A DNA stretch of 64,000 nucleotides from CAYLXX01 sp964484325. Its GTDB lineage: Bacteria > Patescibacteriota > Microgenomatia > UBA1406 > GWC2-37-13. The first letter of the stretch is position 1. Every line of letters begins with the position of its first letter. The position numbers and the translations under genes are program-made. Location of the stretch: the NCBI GenBank assembly GCA_964484325.1, contig CAZAEE010000003.1:36987-100986 (forward strand). The letters run 5' to 3'. Positions 17,783 through 27,057 of this stretch are shown one piece after another. The notes under the pieces were generated by a model that saw nothing but the letters and a program-made list of their open reading frames with translations, was not told the DNA's origin and made no database searches.

Positions 17783-20257
17783 TTAGTTCGTTTGAGGTTC
17801 GTCTTTTTTCAACGTGGCAAACTGCTTACCAGACGATAGAGGAAAGTACGGCTTATTTGGCGGATAGGCCAGAGCCACTTTCAAAACATCATCCATGTGC
17901 CTAACAAACACAAAGTGAAGATCATCCAGAACATATTTTGGTATATCATCTAAGTCCTTTTTGTTCTCTTCTGGCAGTATAATTGTCTTAATTTGGGCAC
18001 GGTGGGCGGCGATAACTTTTTCTTTTACTCCTCCGATTTCAAGCGCTCGTCCACGAAGCGTCACTTCTCCAGTCATAGCCACATCTCGCTTCACCGGAAT
18101 CTTGGTGAGCGCTGACACAATGGCTGTTGTCATGGCGATTCCGGCAGATGGTCCATCTTTTGGTACAGCTCCTTCTGGAACATGAACATGAATATCAATT
18201 TTCTGGAAAAAATTCTGAGGTAGACCGAATAAACTCCATCGCGAACGAATATATGACAGAGCAGCTTGACCGGACTCTTTCATAACGTCACCTAACTGAC
18301 CTGTTAGAACAAGTTGTCCTTTGCCGGGCATAATAGCAACCTCGATAAATAAAATATCGCCACCAGCTTGGGTCCAAGCTAATCCTGTTGAAATACCAAC
18401 TGTGTTTTTCTCCTCAAGCATTTGGGAGGAGAACTTAAACGGTCCTAAATATTTTGGTACAGTCTCATCAGCAACAATTTTTTTAACCAGTTTTTTGCCT
18501 TCTTTGGCTTCAGTAAGAATTTCGCGAGCCACTTTTCGGGCAATTGTAGCAATTTGCCGCTCTAAGTTTCTTACACCTGCTTCGCGAGTGTACCGCCTGA
18601 TAATTAATCTTAAAGCTTCGTCTGTTATAGCAACATCTTCAGATGTTAAGCTGTGAGCCTCCACTTGTTTTTTTATGAGATACTCTTTCGCAATATTGAA
18701 CTTTTCATCCTCGGTGTATCCGGCAAAATGGATAACTTCCAACCGGTCAAGAAGCGCATCTGGAATCGTGTCCAAAATGTTGGCTGTTGTGATAAAAAAA
18801 ACATCTGATAAATCATAAGGCACTTCAAGATAATGATCGGAGAATGCATGATTTTGTTCAGGGTCAAGAGTTTCAAGCAGTGCGGCTGTTGGATCTCCCC
18901 GATAATCTTTGCCGACTTTATCGATTTCGTCAAGCATGAAAACGGGGTTTTTTGTGCCCCCCTGTTTAATGCCTTGAACGATACGGCCCGGAAGAGCACC
19001 AACATAGGTGCGACGATGACCGCGAATTTCTGCTTCATCACGAATACCTCCAAGGGAAATTTTGACAAACTTACGATCAAGCGCTCGAGCAATTGAGCGG
19101 CCAAGCGAAGTTTTACCAACTCCAGGTGGTCCAATAAAACACAGGATTGTTGGTTGCTGCTCTTTTTTCTTGCCTTCTTTGGCATTTTTATCAGATGCAG
19201 AGCTTTTTTCCTTCATTTTTCGAAGCTCAACAACTGCCAGGTACTCAAGAATACGCTCTTTCACTTTTTTCAAACCAAAATGATCTTCATCGAGTATTTT
19301 TTCTGCTTCTTTCATATCAATTGGCGTCTGTTGAGGAATCGCCCACGGCAGTTCAACCAACCAGTCTAGATAGGTACGAATGTAGGAGGCTTCAGGATTA
19401 AACTGTGACATTTGTGTCAATCGTTTTAACTCCTTATACGCTTTATCTTCAACTTCTTTTGGCATCTTGGCATTTTTAATCTTTACGTCATATTCATCAA
19501 CTTCTTTATCTTCGCCAGTTTTACCACCGAGTTCTTCCTCAATTGTTTTCATCTTTTCACGCAAGAATGTCTCGCGCATGCCGCGTTCAAACTTCTGTTG
19601 AGTTTTTGCCGAAATGTTTTGCTCAATCTCGAGTATTTTTATCTCGCGATTAATGTAATCGACCTCATGGGTCAAACGCTTTTTTAAGTTTGGCTCCTCA
19701 AGAAGCCCCTGGCGCTCAGTACCTTTCAAATCAAGTACCATCGCCACCTGATAGGAAAAGTCCTTAGCTGAACCAATATTTAAAATATTCATTAAAAACA
19801 CGAAGTCAACCGGTTTACCCAAGTTAATTGCTCGCTTGACTTGAGATGAAATGTGCTTCACCATCGCCTGAATCTCTTCAGTATTAATATCTTCATCTTC
19901 TATGAGTTGAATTTTACCTTCAAGATACGGTATTTCTTTCACATACTCGGTGATCTCGACTTTTTCACGACCTTTTACTAGAGCATTAACTTCTCCTTTA
20001 TCGCCAAGAACTGTTTTTTCAATGGTCGCCACGACTCCGATGTTAAATAGTTCACTCGGTCGCGGATCATCTTGGGAAGGGTTTTTTTGCATCACGAGGA
20101 CGATTTTTTTGTCTTTCTGAAGAGCGTCATTCACAGCATCAATACTTTTCTTTCTACCAAATACCAACATATTTTCGGTATTGGGAAATACTATGCCTTC
20201 GCGCACAGCCACTATCGGAAACGTTTGGTTTGAGGAAGATTTTAAAATAAATGTCAT
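17783..20257 (-). CDS. lon: ATP-dependent protease Lon
   Basis: Cytoplasmic AAA+ protease that degrades damaged and regulatory proteins. The 824-residue chain has the full LonA plan: N-terminal substrate-binding domain with coiled coil (1-300), AAA+ module with Walker A GPPGVGKTSLGRS near 373 and Walker B VFMLDEIDKVG, then the protease domain with the catalytic serine in KDGPSAGIAMTTA near 704 and its lysine partner about 40 residues later. A textbook promoter sits six bases before the ATG at 20257. Confidence 0.97.
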   Translation of the reverse strand: MTFILKSSSNQTFPIVAVREGIVFPNTENMLVFGRKKSIDAVNDALQKDKKIVLVMQKNPSQDDPRPSELFNIGVVATIEKTVLGDKGEVNALVKGREKVEITEYVKEIPYLEGKIQLIEDEDINTEEIQAMVKHISSQVKRAINLGKPVDFVFLMNILNIGSAKDFSYQVAMVLDLKGTERQGLLEEPNLKKRLTHEVDYINREIKILEIEQNISAKTQQKFERGMRETFLREKMKTIEEELGGKTGEDKEVDEYDVKIKNAKMPKEVEDKAYKELKRLTQMSQFNPEASYIRTYLDWLVELPWAIPQQTPIDMKEAEKILDEDHFGLKKVKERILEYLAVVELRKMKEKSSASDKNAKEGKKKEQQPTILCFIGPPGVGKTSLGRSIARALDRKFVKISLGGIRDEAEIRGHRRTYVGALPGRIVQGIKQGGTKNPVFMLDEIDKVGKDYRGDPTAALLETLDPEQNHAFSDHYLEVPYDLSDVFFITTANILDTIPDALLDRLEVIHFAGYTEDEKFNIAKEYLIKKQVEAHSLTSEDVAITDEALRLIIRRYTREAGVRNLERQIATIARKVAREILTEAKEGKKLVKKIVADETVPKYLGPFKFSSQMLEEKNTVGISTGLAWTQAGGDILFIEVAIMPGKGQLVLTGQLGDVMKESGQAALSYIRSRWSLFGLPQNFFQKIDIHVHVPEGAVPKDGPSAGIAMTTAIVSALTKIPVKRDVAMTGEVTLRGRALEIGGVKEKVIAAHRAQIKTIILPEENKKDLDDIPKYVLDDLHFVFVRHMDDVLKVALAYPPNKPYFPLSSGKQFATLKKDEPQTN

Positions 20258-20263
20258 ATTAGC

Positions 20264-20292
20264 AGTATAACCAATGACTTGCTAATTGTCAA
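20264..20292 (-). promoter_or_regulatory. Promoter of lon, leaderless spacing
   Basis: TTGACA (20287-20292), 17 bases, TATACT (20264-20269), six bases, ATG at 20257. I see no CIRCE-like operator beside it. Confidence 0.75.
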
Positions 20293-20305
20293 CTGTTTTG
20301 TTGTA

Positions 20306-21160
20306 TCAGGTGAACTCATCGATGATAGTTCTCCAATCAGTAAATTGTTGACGATCAAGGATGGTTGTATCTGGTGAAAACGTTGTTACTTGTTCATGGT
20401 ACGCGGTTTTTTCAACTTGATAAAGTACACCCAGAGGAAATTTTTCCTGATTCATTTGTAACGACTCAAGCACTGACTTTTCATAAGAACTCTTGTCGTA
20501 ATCTTCTGGTAGTTGATAAATTTTTTCGTAATAATATTGATACGTATTGACATGATTAAACGTCACACACGGTTGTAGAACATTGACAAAAGACATTCCC
20601 TTATGCTGCATGCCGGCCTTAATAAGAGACGTCACTTGCTTGGCGTTACCTGCGAATGCTTGAGCAACATACGTCGCTCCTGAAGTGATGGCAAACGTCA
20701 ACGGGTTTATAGGAGACTCTATAATACCTTCTGGTGTCGACTTGGAAACAAAACCTTTTTGGGCTGTAGGCGCGACCTGGCCACTGGTTAATCCATAAAC
20801 ACTGTTATCGTGTACTATAACCGTGACGTCATGGTTCCCGCGACAGGCATGAAGAAAGTGATTGCCTCCTTCGCCGAAAATACCACCGTCACCACCGATC
20901 ACAACTACTTGCATAGCGTGATTAACCAGTTTAAATCCACACGCAGGCGGTACAGAACGCCCATGGAGTGAGTGCATAGCATAAGCATTTAAAACGTCGT
21001 TCATGTTCCCTGAACAACCAATATCAAAAACAACAAAAACCGATGACGGATCAAGCTTCAATTCAGAAAAAGCTGCTTTAATCGAGATACTGATCGCCCA
21101 GTCGCCACAACCCGGACACCAGGTACCACTATATCCTGCTAAATCCTTATGGACTCTCAT
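20306..21160 (-). CDS. korB: 2-oxoacid:ferredoxin oxidoreductase, beta subunit
   Basis: TPP-binding subunit of a pyruvate- or 2-oxoglutarate-type ferredoxin oxidoreductase, 284 residues. The N-terminal CPGCGDW carries cluster- or TPP-site cysteines. The TPP motif is VIGGDGGIFGEGGNHFLHAC with the closing NSVYGLTSGQ. It works as a complex with the alpha/gamma subunit encoded just upstream, overlapping by four bases. The enzyme decarboxylates a 2-oxoacid to an acyl-CoA and reduces ferredoxin. Which 2-oxoacid is used cannot be read from sequence alone. Confidence 0.92.
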   Translation of the reverse strand: MRVHKDLAGYSGTWCPGCGDWAISISIKAAFSELKLDPSSVFVVFDIGCSGNMNDVLNAYAMHSLHGRSVPPACGFKLVNHAMQVVVIGGDGGIFGEGGNHFLHACRGNHDVTVIVHDNSVYGLTSGQVAPTAQKGFVSKSTPEGIIESPINPLTFAITSGATYVAQAFAGNAKQVTSLIKAGMQHKGMSFVNVLQPCVTFNHVNTYQYYYEKIYQLPEDYDKSSYEKSVLESLQMNQEKFPLGVLYQVEKTAYHEQVTTFSPDTTILDRQQFTDWRTIIDEFT

Positions 21161-22875
21161 TGCTTTGTGACATAATTGATAATTTCATCTGGGTAAAACG
21201 GCCTGCCATCATATTTTAATACTTTCTCAGTCAAATGAACTCCTGTTTGCATACGAAGAAGCTGACCAAACTGGCCGTGAGAGTTATTTTCAATCAAAAT
21301 ATATCTTTTTTTCTCCTGAAATAGCGCTGCCACTTCCTCAGCAAGCGGATAGACATGAGTAAAGTGCATAAATGCAGTCGAGTATCCTTTGGTTGATAAA
21401 TTTTTTTGTGCCTCAAGAATGATCCCTTTATTGCCACCCCAGGAAACAAAGACTATTTCAGCAGAATGTAAATCACCGTATATTTTTGGCTTACGGAAAT
21501 GGTTTTGAAGATAGGTAACTGTCTTCTGGTTTCTTTTTTCGACTTGTTGCCTGCGATAGACAGCGTCCTCAGTCGTATGACTGTCCTCCAGATGTTCGTA
21601 GGAGTTTGTTTGATAAAAATAACCTTTTTTGCCCGGTATCAATCGGCCGGAAACGCCATCCTCAGTCAACTGATACCTGAGATATTTCCCTGAAAAAAAT
21701 TCTTTGATGAGTTTCCCTCGATTGATTTCGTGATTTGCGGCAAACGTGACGATCTCATCGCGGGGATGACTTTTGTGTGATTCGCAGATCAATTTATCAG
21801 CCAGTACAACAACCGGAGTTTGGTAGATGTCTGCCAGATCATACGCCTCAACTGTCAGCTCAATCAATTCCATAATGTCTCCTGGAGCAAGAACGATCTT
21901 CGGAAACTCGCCGTGGCCTGCTTGAGTGACAAATAACAGATCGCCTTGTTCTGTCCAGGTAGGCATACCTGTTGCCGGACCTGGTCGTTGTCCTAAGAAA
22001 ATTACCACCGGTAGCTCTGCTACTCCAGCAAACGAAACTGCTTCAACCATCAGGGAAAACCCACCACCAGAAGTCGCCACAGATGCACGTACTCCTGCAT
22101 TTGAAGCCCCCAAAGCTTCATTAATTACGGAAATTTCATCCTCGGCATGTCGAACAATCATCCCAGTTTTCGTTTGCCAGCTGGCAAGTTCTGTTAATAC
22201 ATTTGAAGAAGGTGTCATCGGGTATGCACTGAAAAAACGACAATCTGCAATAACAGTCGCTAAAGAAAATGCTTCGTTACCCGACATAACAAGTTTATCT
22301 TTTTCATGTTTTAGGCTAAGAATACCCACTACATACTCTTTATACTGCTTTTTCACGAAGTCAAAACCAGTTTGAGCTAACTCCTTATTAAACTCAATCA
22401 CTTCCTCACCTTTTTTTCTAAACTCTTTCTCAAGCATTGCATAAAGAATGTTCATGTCAGCGCCGAGAAGTCCAAGACTGGCGCCAAGAGCTATCGTGTT
22501 TGTCATCATCTGCATAATCTCAAAGTCCTTGCGCCATTTTTTTAAAGGCAGATGAATTTTGACAACAGTATCGGTAACCTCAAAGTCTTCTGGATCGTAG
22601 AGAACTAAACTTGTCGAGGTCAACCGGTGTTTATGCAGATCATAGGTATCTTTATTCAAACACACAAGCATATCAACGTCCCATTTGGAAGCGCCGGCGT
22701 CTTCATCTGAAATAACTACTTCATAAGTATTGTGACCGCCTCGAATTAATGAAGGATACTCGGGATAGTCGAAAACGTGATAACCACTTTTGGCCGCTAT
22801 TTTGGAAAATGTCAGACCGCTTACCATGATCCCAAATCCTGCTTCGCCTCCTATTTTCCACAAAAACTTACGCAT
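21157..22875 (-). CDS. korA: 2-oxoacid:ferredoxin oxidoreductase, fused gamma-alpha subunit
   Basis: 572 residues. Residues 1-190 form the gamma domain (KIGGEAGFGIMVSGLTFSK, YPEYPSLIRGGHNTYEV) and the rest the alpha pyrimidine-binding domain (FFSAYPMTPSSNVL, GASNAGVRASVATSGGGFSL, GQRPGPATGMPTWTEQGDLL). This gamma-alpha fusion with a separate beta subunit is the KorAB pattern of many anaerobes. Its electron acceptor may be the ferredoxin encoded at 23823-24098 and its clusters may be supplied by the neighbouring SUF genes. A leaderless-type promoter precedes it. Confidence 0.93.
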   Translation of the reverse strand: MRKFLWKIGGEAGFGIMVSGLTFSKIAAKSGYHVFDYPEYPSLIRGGHNTYEVVISDEDAGASKWDVDMLVCLNKDTYDLHKHRLTSTSLVLYDPEDFEVTDTVVKIHLPLKKWRKDFEIMQMMTNTIALGASLGLLGADMNILYAMLEKEFRKKGEEVIEFNKELAQTGFDFVKKQYKEYVVGILSLKHEKDKLVMSGNEAFSLATVIADCRFFSAYPMTPSSNVLTELASWQTKTGMIVRHAEDEISVINEALGASNAGVRASVATSGGGFSLMVEAVSFAGVAELPVVIFLGQRPGPATGMPTWTEQGDLLFVTQAGHGEFPKIVLAPGDIMELIELTVEAYDLADIYQTPVVVLADKLICESHKSHPRDEIVTFAANHEINRGKLIKEFFSGKYLRYQLTEDGVSGRLIPGKKGYFYQTNSYEHLEDSHTTEDAVYRRQQVEKRNQKTVTYLQNHFRKPKIYGDLHSAEIVFVSWGGNKGIILEAQKNLSTKGYSTAFMHFTHVYPLAEEVAALFQEKKRYILIENNSHGQFGQLLRMQTGVHLTEKVLKYDGRPFYPDEIINYVTKQ

Positions 22876-22881
22876 AAATTG

Positions 22882-22911
22882 ATTATATGGTTAAAGGGAA
22901 GTGGGAATCAA
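22882..22911 (-). promoter_or_regulatory. Promoter of the korAB operon, leaderless spacing
   Basis: TTGATT (22906-22911), 18 bases, TATAAT (22882-22887), six bases, ATG at 22875. Confidence 0.65.
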
Positions 22912-22935
22912 CGGTAATTTGATATAATGGCACTC

Positions 22936-23178
22936 ATGGCAGAAACTTTATATGGCAAACGAAATACTATATGGGATGAAGCTGTAGAATTACGTGCAAG
23001 TACTAGTTTGAATGATTTACAGATTAATTACGAAAACTCTGATCAGATGAATAAAAATGTTCTTAAGCTCGCATTGGAGCAGAGAGAAATTCAAGAAGCT
23101 GAAAAATTACTTCTGGCAGTCTTAGCCTTACCTACCGCAATTCGTTTAACTGACCCCAATAATGCTTCAAATAATTAA
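22936..23178 (+). CDS. Hypothetical protein, 80 aa
   Basis: Unrecognised small, acidic, probably helical protein with no cysteine, signal or membrane segment. TATAAT at 22923-22928 ends seven bases before the ATG at 22936. The in-frame ATG at 22927 overlaps that box and is therefore less likely. It is a single-gene unit placed between the divergent korAB promoter and a convergent gene eight bases downstream. Confidence 0.55.
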   Translation: MAETLYGKRNTIWDEAVELRASTSLNDLQINYENSDQMNKNVLKLALEQREIQEAEKLLLAVLALPTAIRLTDPNNASNN

Positions 23179-23186
23179 AATTCCTA

Positions 23187-23648
23187 TTATGCTTTGGATT
23201 CAACAATGAGGATTGTAAGACCATTTTGCTGAGCTGTATTATATTCGTCAGTTGCTCCTTCTGATTTTTCCCACCTAGGAGTCATAATTACATCAGTAAT
23301 ATGACCACATGAGAGTACTTCTCTCCAGAATTTTAAAAAAATATTTCTGCGCTCCTCAAAGGGAATGTCAACAATATTAATTCTGTTATAAACTTCATCT
23401 GTAAATATATCTACTGCAGAAAATATCGGAAAGTCCATTTCTGCACGAAGCTTTTCTGTATGTTGTCGTAACCTTTTTTTGTTTCGGTCAACATGCTCAG
23501 GACCATCTGAATAGAGTATCCCAGAAGCGTATCCTATTCTTGTCACCCCATTTTCCTCACGAAGTGTTCGAAAAACTTCAATCACATTGTCTCGCACTTG
23601 ATCAAGTGACGTAACAGTTTGCATTACAGTCTCAATTTGCTCTTTCAT
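23187..23648 (-). CDS. DUF4406/nucleoside 2-deoxyribosyltransferase-like protein
   Basis: 153 residues. The pattern GYASGILYSDGPEHVDRNKK near the middle and the C-terminal ITDVIMTPRWEKSEGATDEY followed by NTAQQNGLTILIV are like the DUF4406 and nucleoside deoxyribosyltransferase-like Rossmann group, in which a glutamate of the SxGA.xE segment is catalytic. Family assignment is by pattern only. TATAAT lies ten bases before the ATG. A role in nucleotide salvage or nucleotide-based signalling is possible but not shown. Confidence 0.55.
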   Translation of the reverse strand: MKEQIETVMQTVTSLDQVRDNVIEVFRTLREENGVTRIGYASGILYSDGPEHVDRNKKRLRQHTEKLRAEMDFPIFSAVDIFTDEVYNRINIVDIPFEERRNIFLKFWREVLSCGHITDVIMTPRWEKSEGATDEYNTAQQNGLTILIVESKA

Positions 23649-23668
23649 ATGCAGTATTATTATAACAA

Positions 23669-23854
23669 TCAGTCATAACAACAGGGATCTTTGAAACGAC
23701 AGTTTTTGCAGGTTGCATCGCGACCACCTGGCATACCGGCTAAGGTAACGTAGCCGCACGAAGGACATTCACGGATATTGTATTGATAGGTCTGATTGAC
23801 ACTTACGTTCAACCGTTCTTTTTCATTTGGGGAAGATGCGATTGCCTTTTTCAT
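23669..23854 (-). CDS. Small zinc-ribbon protein
   Basis: About 61 residues with CPSCGY, then CKNCRF and a terminal CCYD, giving two CxxC knuckles that should bind one metal ion. It is the last gene of the SUF-ferredoxin run, and its frame overlaps the ferredoxin gene. The start is uncertain: ATG at 23854 or 23860 lies inside the ferredoxin gene, and a TTG just after the ferredoxin stop would give a shorter protein that still contains all the cysteines. Confidence 0.6.
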   Translation of the reverse strand: MKKAIASSPNEKERLNVSVNQTYQYNIRECPSCGYVTLAGMPGGRDATCKNCRFKDPCCYD

Positions 23855-24098
23855 CTTCAATAATTATCGCAGCCGTTGGACAACCACGAGCTGAATCAAT
23901 AATCGCGTCATCTGCTTCTCGGTCTGCTGTTTCAATAATAACTGCTTTTGCTTCTGAATCAAGAATATACGTCTGTGGCGCAATCGCTATACACGTGGCC
24001 GCGCCAATACACAAATCGCGATCTACTGTCACGACTAAATTTTTTAATTTTATCGGACCTGAAGGATGTTTGGGATCTTTTAGTTTTTGAGTATTCAT
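23823..24098 (-). CDS. Ferredoxin with three cluster cysteines
   Basis: Small electron carrier, 91 residues. The cluster motif reads CIGAATC followed much later by GCPTAAI, so the usual second cysteine is replaced (CxxAxxC). In known families this pattern holds a [3Fe-4S] cluster, or a labile [4Fe-4S] cluster. It is downstream of sufU and may serve the KorAB oxidoreductase encoded nearby. The basic N-terminal extension (KLKDPKHPSGPIKLK) is unusual in length. Confidence 0.85.
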   Translation of the reverse strand: MNTQKLKDPKHPSGPIKLKNLVVTVDRDLCIGAATCIAIAPQTYILDSEAKAVIIETADREADDAIIDSARGCPTAAIIIEDEKGNRIFPK

Positions 24099-24108
24099 AC
24101 TATGTAAT

Positions 24109-24465
24109 TTACGGCAAAACTTTCATAAGCCCTTCCCAGGAAAGTAAAGCACATTTTAATCGATTTGGTGATAGTTCAATACCGAGTAATTGTATCATGT
24201 CCTCGCTCGTCATTTTTTTTAAAAAGGTGACTTTTTTTTCTTTTACATAGTCGGTGAGTATTGAAGCAGACGCTTTTGAGATGGCACAACCTTCACCGGT
24301 AAAAGCAATGTTTTTCACTACACCATGTCGTTCTTCAACTTGCATATAAATAATATCGCCACATAAGGGATTATTCACTTTCACATCATTTGTTTTATGT
24401 TTTAGCTCACCGAAGTTGTGCGGATGATGATAGTGGTCGAGGATGATATCCTGATAGATTGACAT
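24109..24465 (-). CDS. sufU: SUF iron-sulfur assembly protein SufU
   Basis: Zinc-dependent sulfur acceptor or scaffold of the IscU/SufU family, 118 residues. Three conserved cysteine patches are visible: NPLCGD, GEGCAISKASAS and RLKCALLSW. The GCAISKAS spacing and extended C-terminus favour SufU over IscU. It would receive sulfur from SufS, whose stop codon touches this gene's start. Ferredoxin follows ten bases downstream. Confidence 0.93.
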   Translation of the reverse strand: MSIYQDIILDHYHHPHNFGELKHKTNDVKVNNPLCGDIIYMQVEERHGVVKNIAFTGEGCAISKASASILTDYVKEKKVTFLKKMTSEDMIQLLGIELSPNRLKCALLSWEGLMKVLP

Positions 24466-25709
24466 TAGCCCAGAGTTTTTTTAACTTTTTGCAATCCTTC
24501 AATCAGTGCGTCGACGTCATGCGTATCGTTATAAAGATAAAAACTCGCGCGCGTTGAAGCCGGTAGATTAAAGCGCTCATGAAGAGGACCAGCGCAATGA
24601 TTGCCGGCACGCACCGCAATGTGCTGCTCGTCTAAAATATAGGCAATGTCGTGAGGATGAAATGTGCCAAAAGTAAAGGCAATAATTGCCGCTTTTTCTT
24701 TTTTAGGTCCGAGGATTTTCAGCTCGTCACCAAAGATGTCTTTCATTTTTTTGAACGCATACTGAAATAGTTCTTGCTCATGGTTCTGAATTGCACTCAT
24801 GCCAATTGACTTCAAGTATCGTACCGCTTCACCAAGACCAATGGCTCCGGCAATATGGGGGGTACCGGCTTCAAACTTGTGAGGCGGCTGTTTAAAAAGA
24901 GTCTTCTCAATTTTTACCTCACTGATCATCTCGCCGCCGTATAAAAATGGGTACATCTTTTCAAGTAAATCATACTTTCCCCATAACACACCAATTCCTG
25001 TCGGTCCAACCATCTTATGTGAAGAAAAAGCAAAAAAGTCACAACCTAAATCTTGTACATCAACCTGCATATGGGGAACTGCCTGGGCGCCGTCAATTAC
25101 CGTTATTAAGTGTGGGTTAATTTTTTTTGCAAGACGGATGATCTCTTTAATCGGATTGGTGGTACCAACGACATTTGATGTGTGAACGAGTGCCAGGATT
25201 TTCGTGTTTTTTGTAATAATCGCCTCCAGAGACTTTGTCATTTCTGCTTCATTTTCTCCCAATGTTAAAACTCCCTGTTCATCAACGTCAATTACCTTAA
25301 ACTGAGCGCCGTTTTCAAACGCTAGCTGCTGCCAGGGGACAAAGTTAGAGTGATGCTCCATCACTGACACAACTATTTCTGAGGACTCATTAATTACTTC
25401 TCTTCCTAAGCTGTATGCCACGAGATTAATCGACTCAGTTGTATTTCTTGTAAAAATTACTTCTTCTTTTTTGGATGCATTGATAAATGTTGCAACCTCG
25501 GCACGCGCTTTTTCATACTCATCGGTCGCTTTTTCTGCAATGCGATAAATTCCTCTGTGAATATTGGCACTATATTGCTCGTAGTATTCTTTCACTTTTT
25601 CAATAACTGAAGACGGTTTTAAAGAAGTAGCCGTTGAATCAAGGTAAACTAACTCAGGTTCATGTGTAAATATGGGAAAGTCTTTTTTAATCTTATATAC
25701 ATTAAACAT
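24465..25709 (-). CDS. sufS: Cysteine desulfurase SufS
   Basis: PLP enzyme that takes sulfur from cysteine, class II desulfurase, 414 residues. The PLP lysine lies in FFAFSSHKMVGPTGIGVLWG. The C-terminal active-site loop is AVRAGNHCAGPLHERF with the catalytic cysteine. VTRNTTE-like and EHHSNFVPWQ patches match SufS. It is preceded by the unknown 242-residue gene, with three bases between them, and runs into sufU. Confidence 0.95.
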   Translation of the reverse strand: MFNVYKIKKDFPIFTHEPELVYLDSTATSLKPSSVIEKVKEYYEQYSANIHRGIYRIAEKATDEYEKARAEVATFINASKKEEVIFTRNTTESINLVAYSLGREVINESSEIVVSVMEHHSNFVPWQQLAFENGAQFKVIDVDEQGVLTLGENEAEMTKSLEAIITKNTKILALVHTSNVVGTTNPIKEIIRLAKKINPHLITVIDGAQAVPHMQVDVQDLGCDFFAFSSHKMVGPTGIGVLWGKYDLLEKMYPFLYGGEMISEVKIEKTLFKQPPHKFEAGTPHIAGAIGLGEAVRYLKSIGMSAIQNHEQELFQYAFKKMKDIFGDELKILGPKKEKAAIIAFTFGTFHPHDIAYILDEQHIAVRAGNHCAGPLHERFNLPASTRASFYLYNDTHDVDALIEGLQKVKKTLG

Positions 25710-25712
25710 ATA

Positions 25713-26441
25713 CTACCAATTATACTTTGCCAATACCTTATACTCTACATCAATCTCATCGTTATTGACTGCTCCAAGGTAAAGCACGTTCGAGTTTGTA
25801 ATTATCATCCCAGTGTTAGCTTGATCAGGGAACGTAAGCGACTTTGTATCATCTGGCTCCTTCCAACCCTGTGCTAAAATTTGTTCTCTTATCCACTTTC
25901 TTTGATATGTATCTGATATCTTGACATTGCTCTTTCCACCAAAATGTGGAGTAATAAAAACTATACCACCTATATTGAATTTCGAGTTTACTTGAGTTAA
26001 AAACTGATGAAAGATTTCTGTATGATTTATCATTTGAAAATGGCCAAGACCTCTGTATTGTGCTTGCGAATTTGTTTTAGGTGTAAGTTTAAGACCATAA
26101 GCTGTGCAACTATAAAGATCTACAGTCGCTATTGCAGTTTTATCGTCAAGTTCACTGACTAATGCTTGATTCTCATTCACTATCAAAGCCCGGAATCCTT
26201 CGGGTGTATTAACTTCTTGAACATGTAAAAGATCATCGGGTTTAAGAATGTGAGATGATGCTAAAGTATCCTTTCTATTCTCGTCTCTTATCTCTCTAAA
26301 AATAAATGGGATGTTAACCGTTGGTGAAGTAATACGAAGGTCTTTCCTCCTTTTAGAATGGTGAATATCATTTATAGTCTTGAGAGTAGCTGACTCAAGC
26401 GGAGATAATTCAAGTTTTTCTCCTGTTGGTTGATCTTCCAT
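25713..26441 (-). CDS. Unknown protein inside the SUF operon, 242 aa
   Basis: Not recognised. It lies in the tight chain sufD-this gene-sufS, touching sufD and three bases from sufS, so it must be made with the SUF proteins. It looks soluble and alpha/beta. A segment with IATVDLYSCTAYGLKL, then GLGHFQM, then GGIVFITPHFGGKS recalls the Cys-His arrangement of CheD/YfiH-like amidase folds. That is only a weak impression. No zinc knuckle or membrane segment is present. It is either a new SUF accessory protein or a lineage-specific passenger gene. Confidence 0.6.
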   Translation of the reverse strand: MEDQPTGEKLELSPLESATLKTINDIHHSKRRKDLRITSPTVNIPFIFREIRDENRKDTLASSHILKPDDLLHVQEVNTPEGFRALIVNENQALVSELDDKTAIATVDLYSCTAYGLKLTPKTNSQAQYRGLGHFQMINHTEIFHQFLTQVNSKFNIGGIVFITPHFGGKSNVKISDTYQRKWIREQILAQGWKEPDDTKSLTFPDQANTGMIITNSNVLYLGAVNNDEIDVEYKVLAKYNW

Positions 26442-27010
26442 TATGAACTCTTTTTAAAATTGGGAACCTTCTCTTTTATTTTCTCATACATTTCATTGAT
26501 GAAACCATCTATCAGTAATTGTTGTGCTTGTTGATCGCTAAGTCCCCGGCTCTTAGCATAAAATAATTGCTCTTTGTTTAACTTACCGGTTGTGGATCCA
26601 TGTGTACAGAATACATCATTAGCTAAAATTTCAAGATAGGGTTTTGACTCAATAAACGTATTTGGCGACAAAATGAGGTTTTGGTTTTTTTGATAAGCGT
26701 GAGATTGTTGTCCGGATTTCTCGATACGTATCAATCCTTGATAATAAAACTTCGATTCATCCTCAAAAACTCCTTTAATCAACAAGTTTGAGGTTGACTG
26801 CGAAGCTCGATGGTGCTGAACTGTCTCAATGTGAAATTGATCTGCTTTTTTTCCAGTATAAAGTCCAAAAATATCAACATTGACGCCTTTAGCTGCCAGA
26901 TCAACTGTAAATTTACCAGATAAATTATGAAAAAAAACCACATAGTCTCCAGGTTTATCAAGAACGATGTGCTCTTTTTTGGTTTCTGTCAGATCGATAA
27001 AAGTATTCAT
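26441..27010 (-). CDS. sufD: Short SufD-like SUF scaffold subunit
   Basis: SufB/SufD-type right-handed beta-helix protein, only 189 residues against about 420 in standard SufD. The C-terminal signature is clear: CTHGSTTGKLNKEQLFYAKS followed by RGLSDQQAQQLLIDGF. The N-terminal third seems to have been lost. SufD pairs with SufB on the SufC dimer to build clusters. I chose the ATG at 27010 over the one 24 bases upstream because its sequence begins the family-like part. The divergent neighbour starts 48 bases away. Confidence 0.85.
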   Translation of the reverse strand: MNTFIDLTETKKEHIVLDKPGDYVVFFHNLSGKFTVDLAAKGVNVDIFGLYTGKKADQFHIETVQHHRASQSTSNLLIKGVFEDESKFYYQGLIRIEKSGQQSHAYQKNQNLILSPNTFIESKPYLEILANDVFCTHGSTTGKLNKEQLFYAKSRGLSDQQAQQLLIDGFINEMYEKIKEKVPNFKKSS

Positions 27011-27057
27011 ATTTTTTGTTAAACGACACCTCAAATTATAGTATAATGACGGGCATT

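Noticed and set aside
25709..25725. TATAAT nine bases before the sufS start as a separate promoter
   Set aside because: These bases are the Tyr-Asn codons at the end of the upstream gene and there is no -35 box; the operon spacing explains sufS expression.
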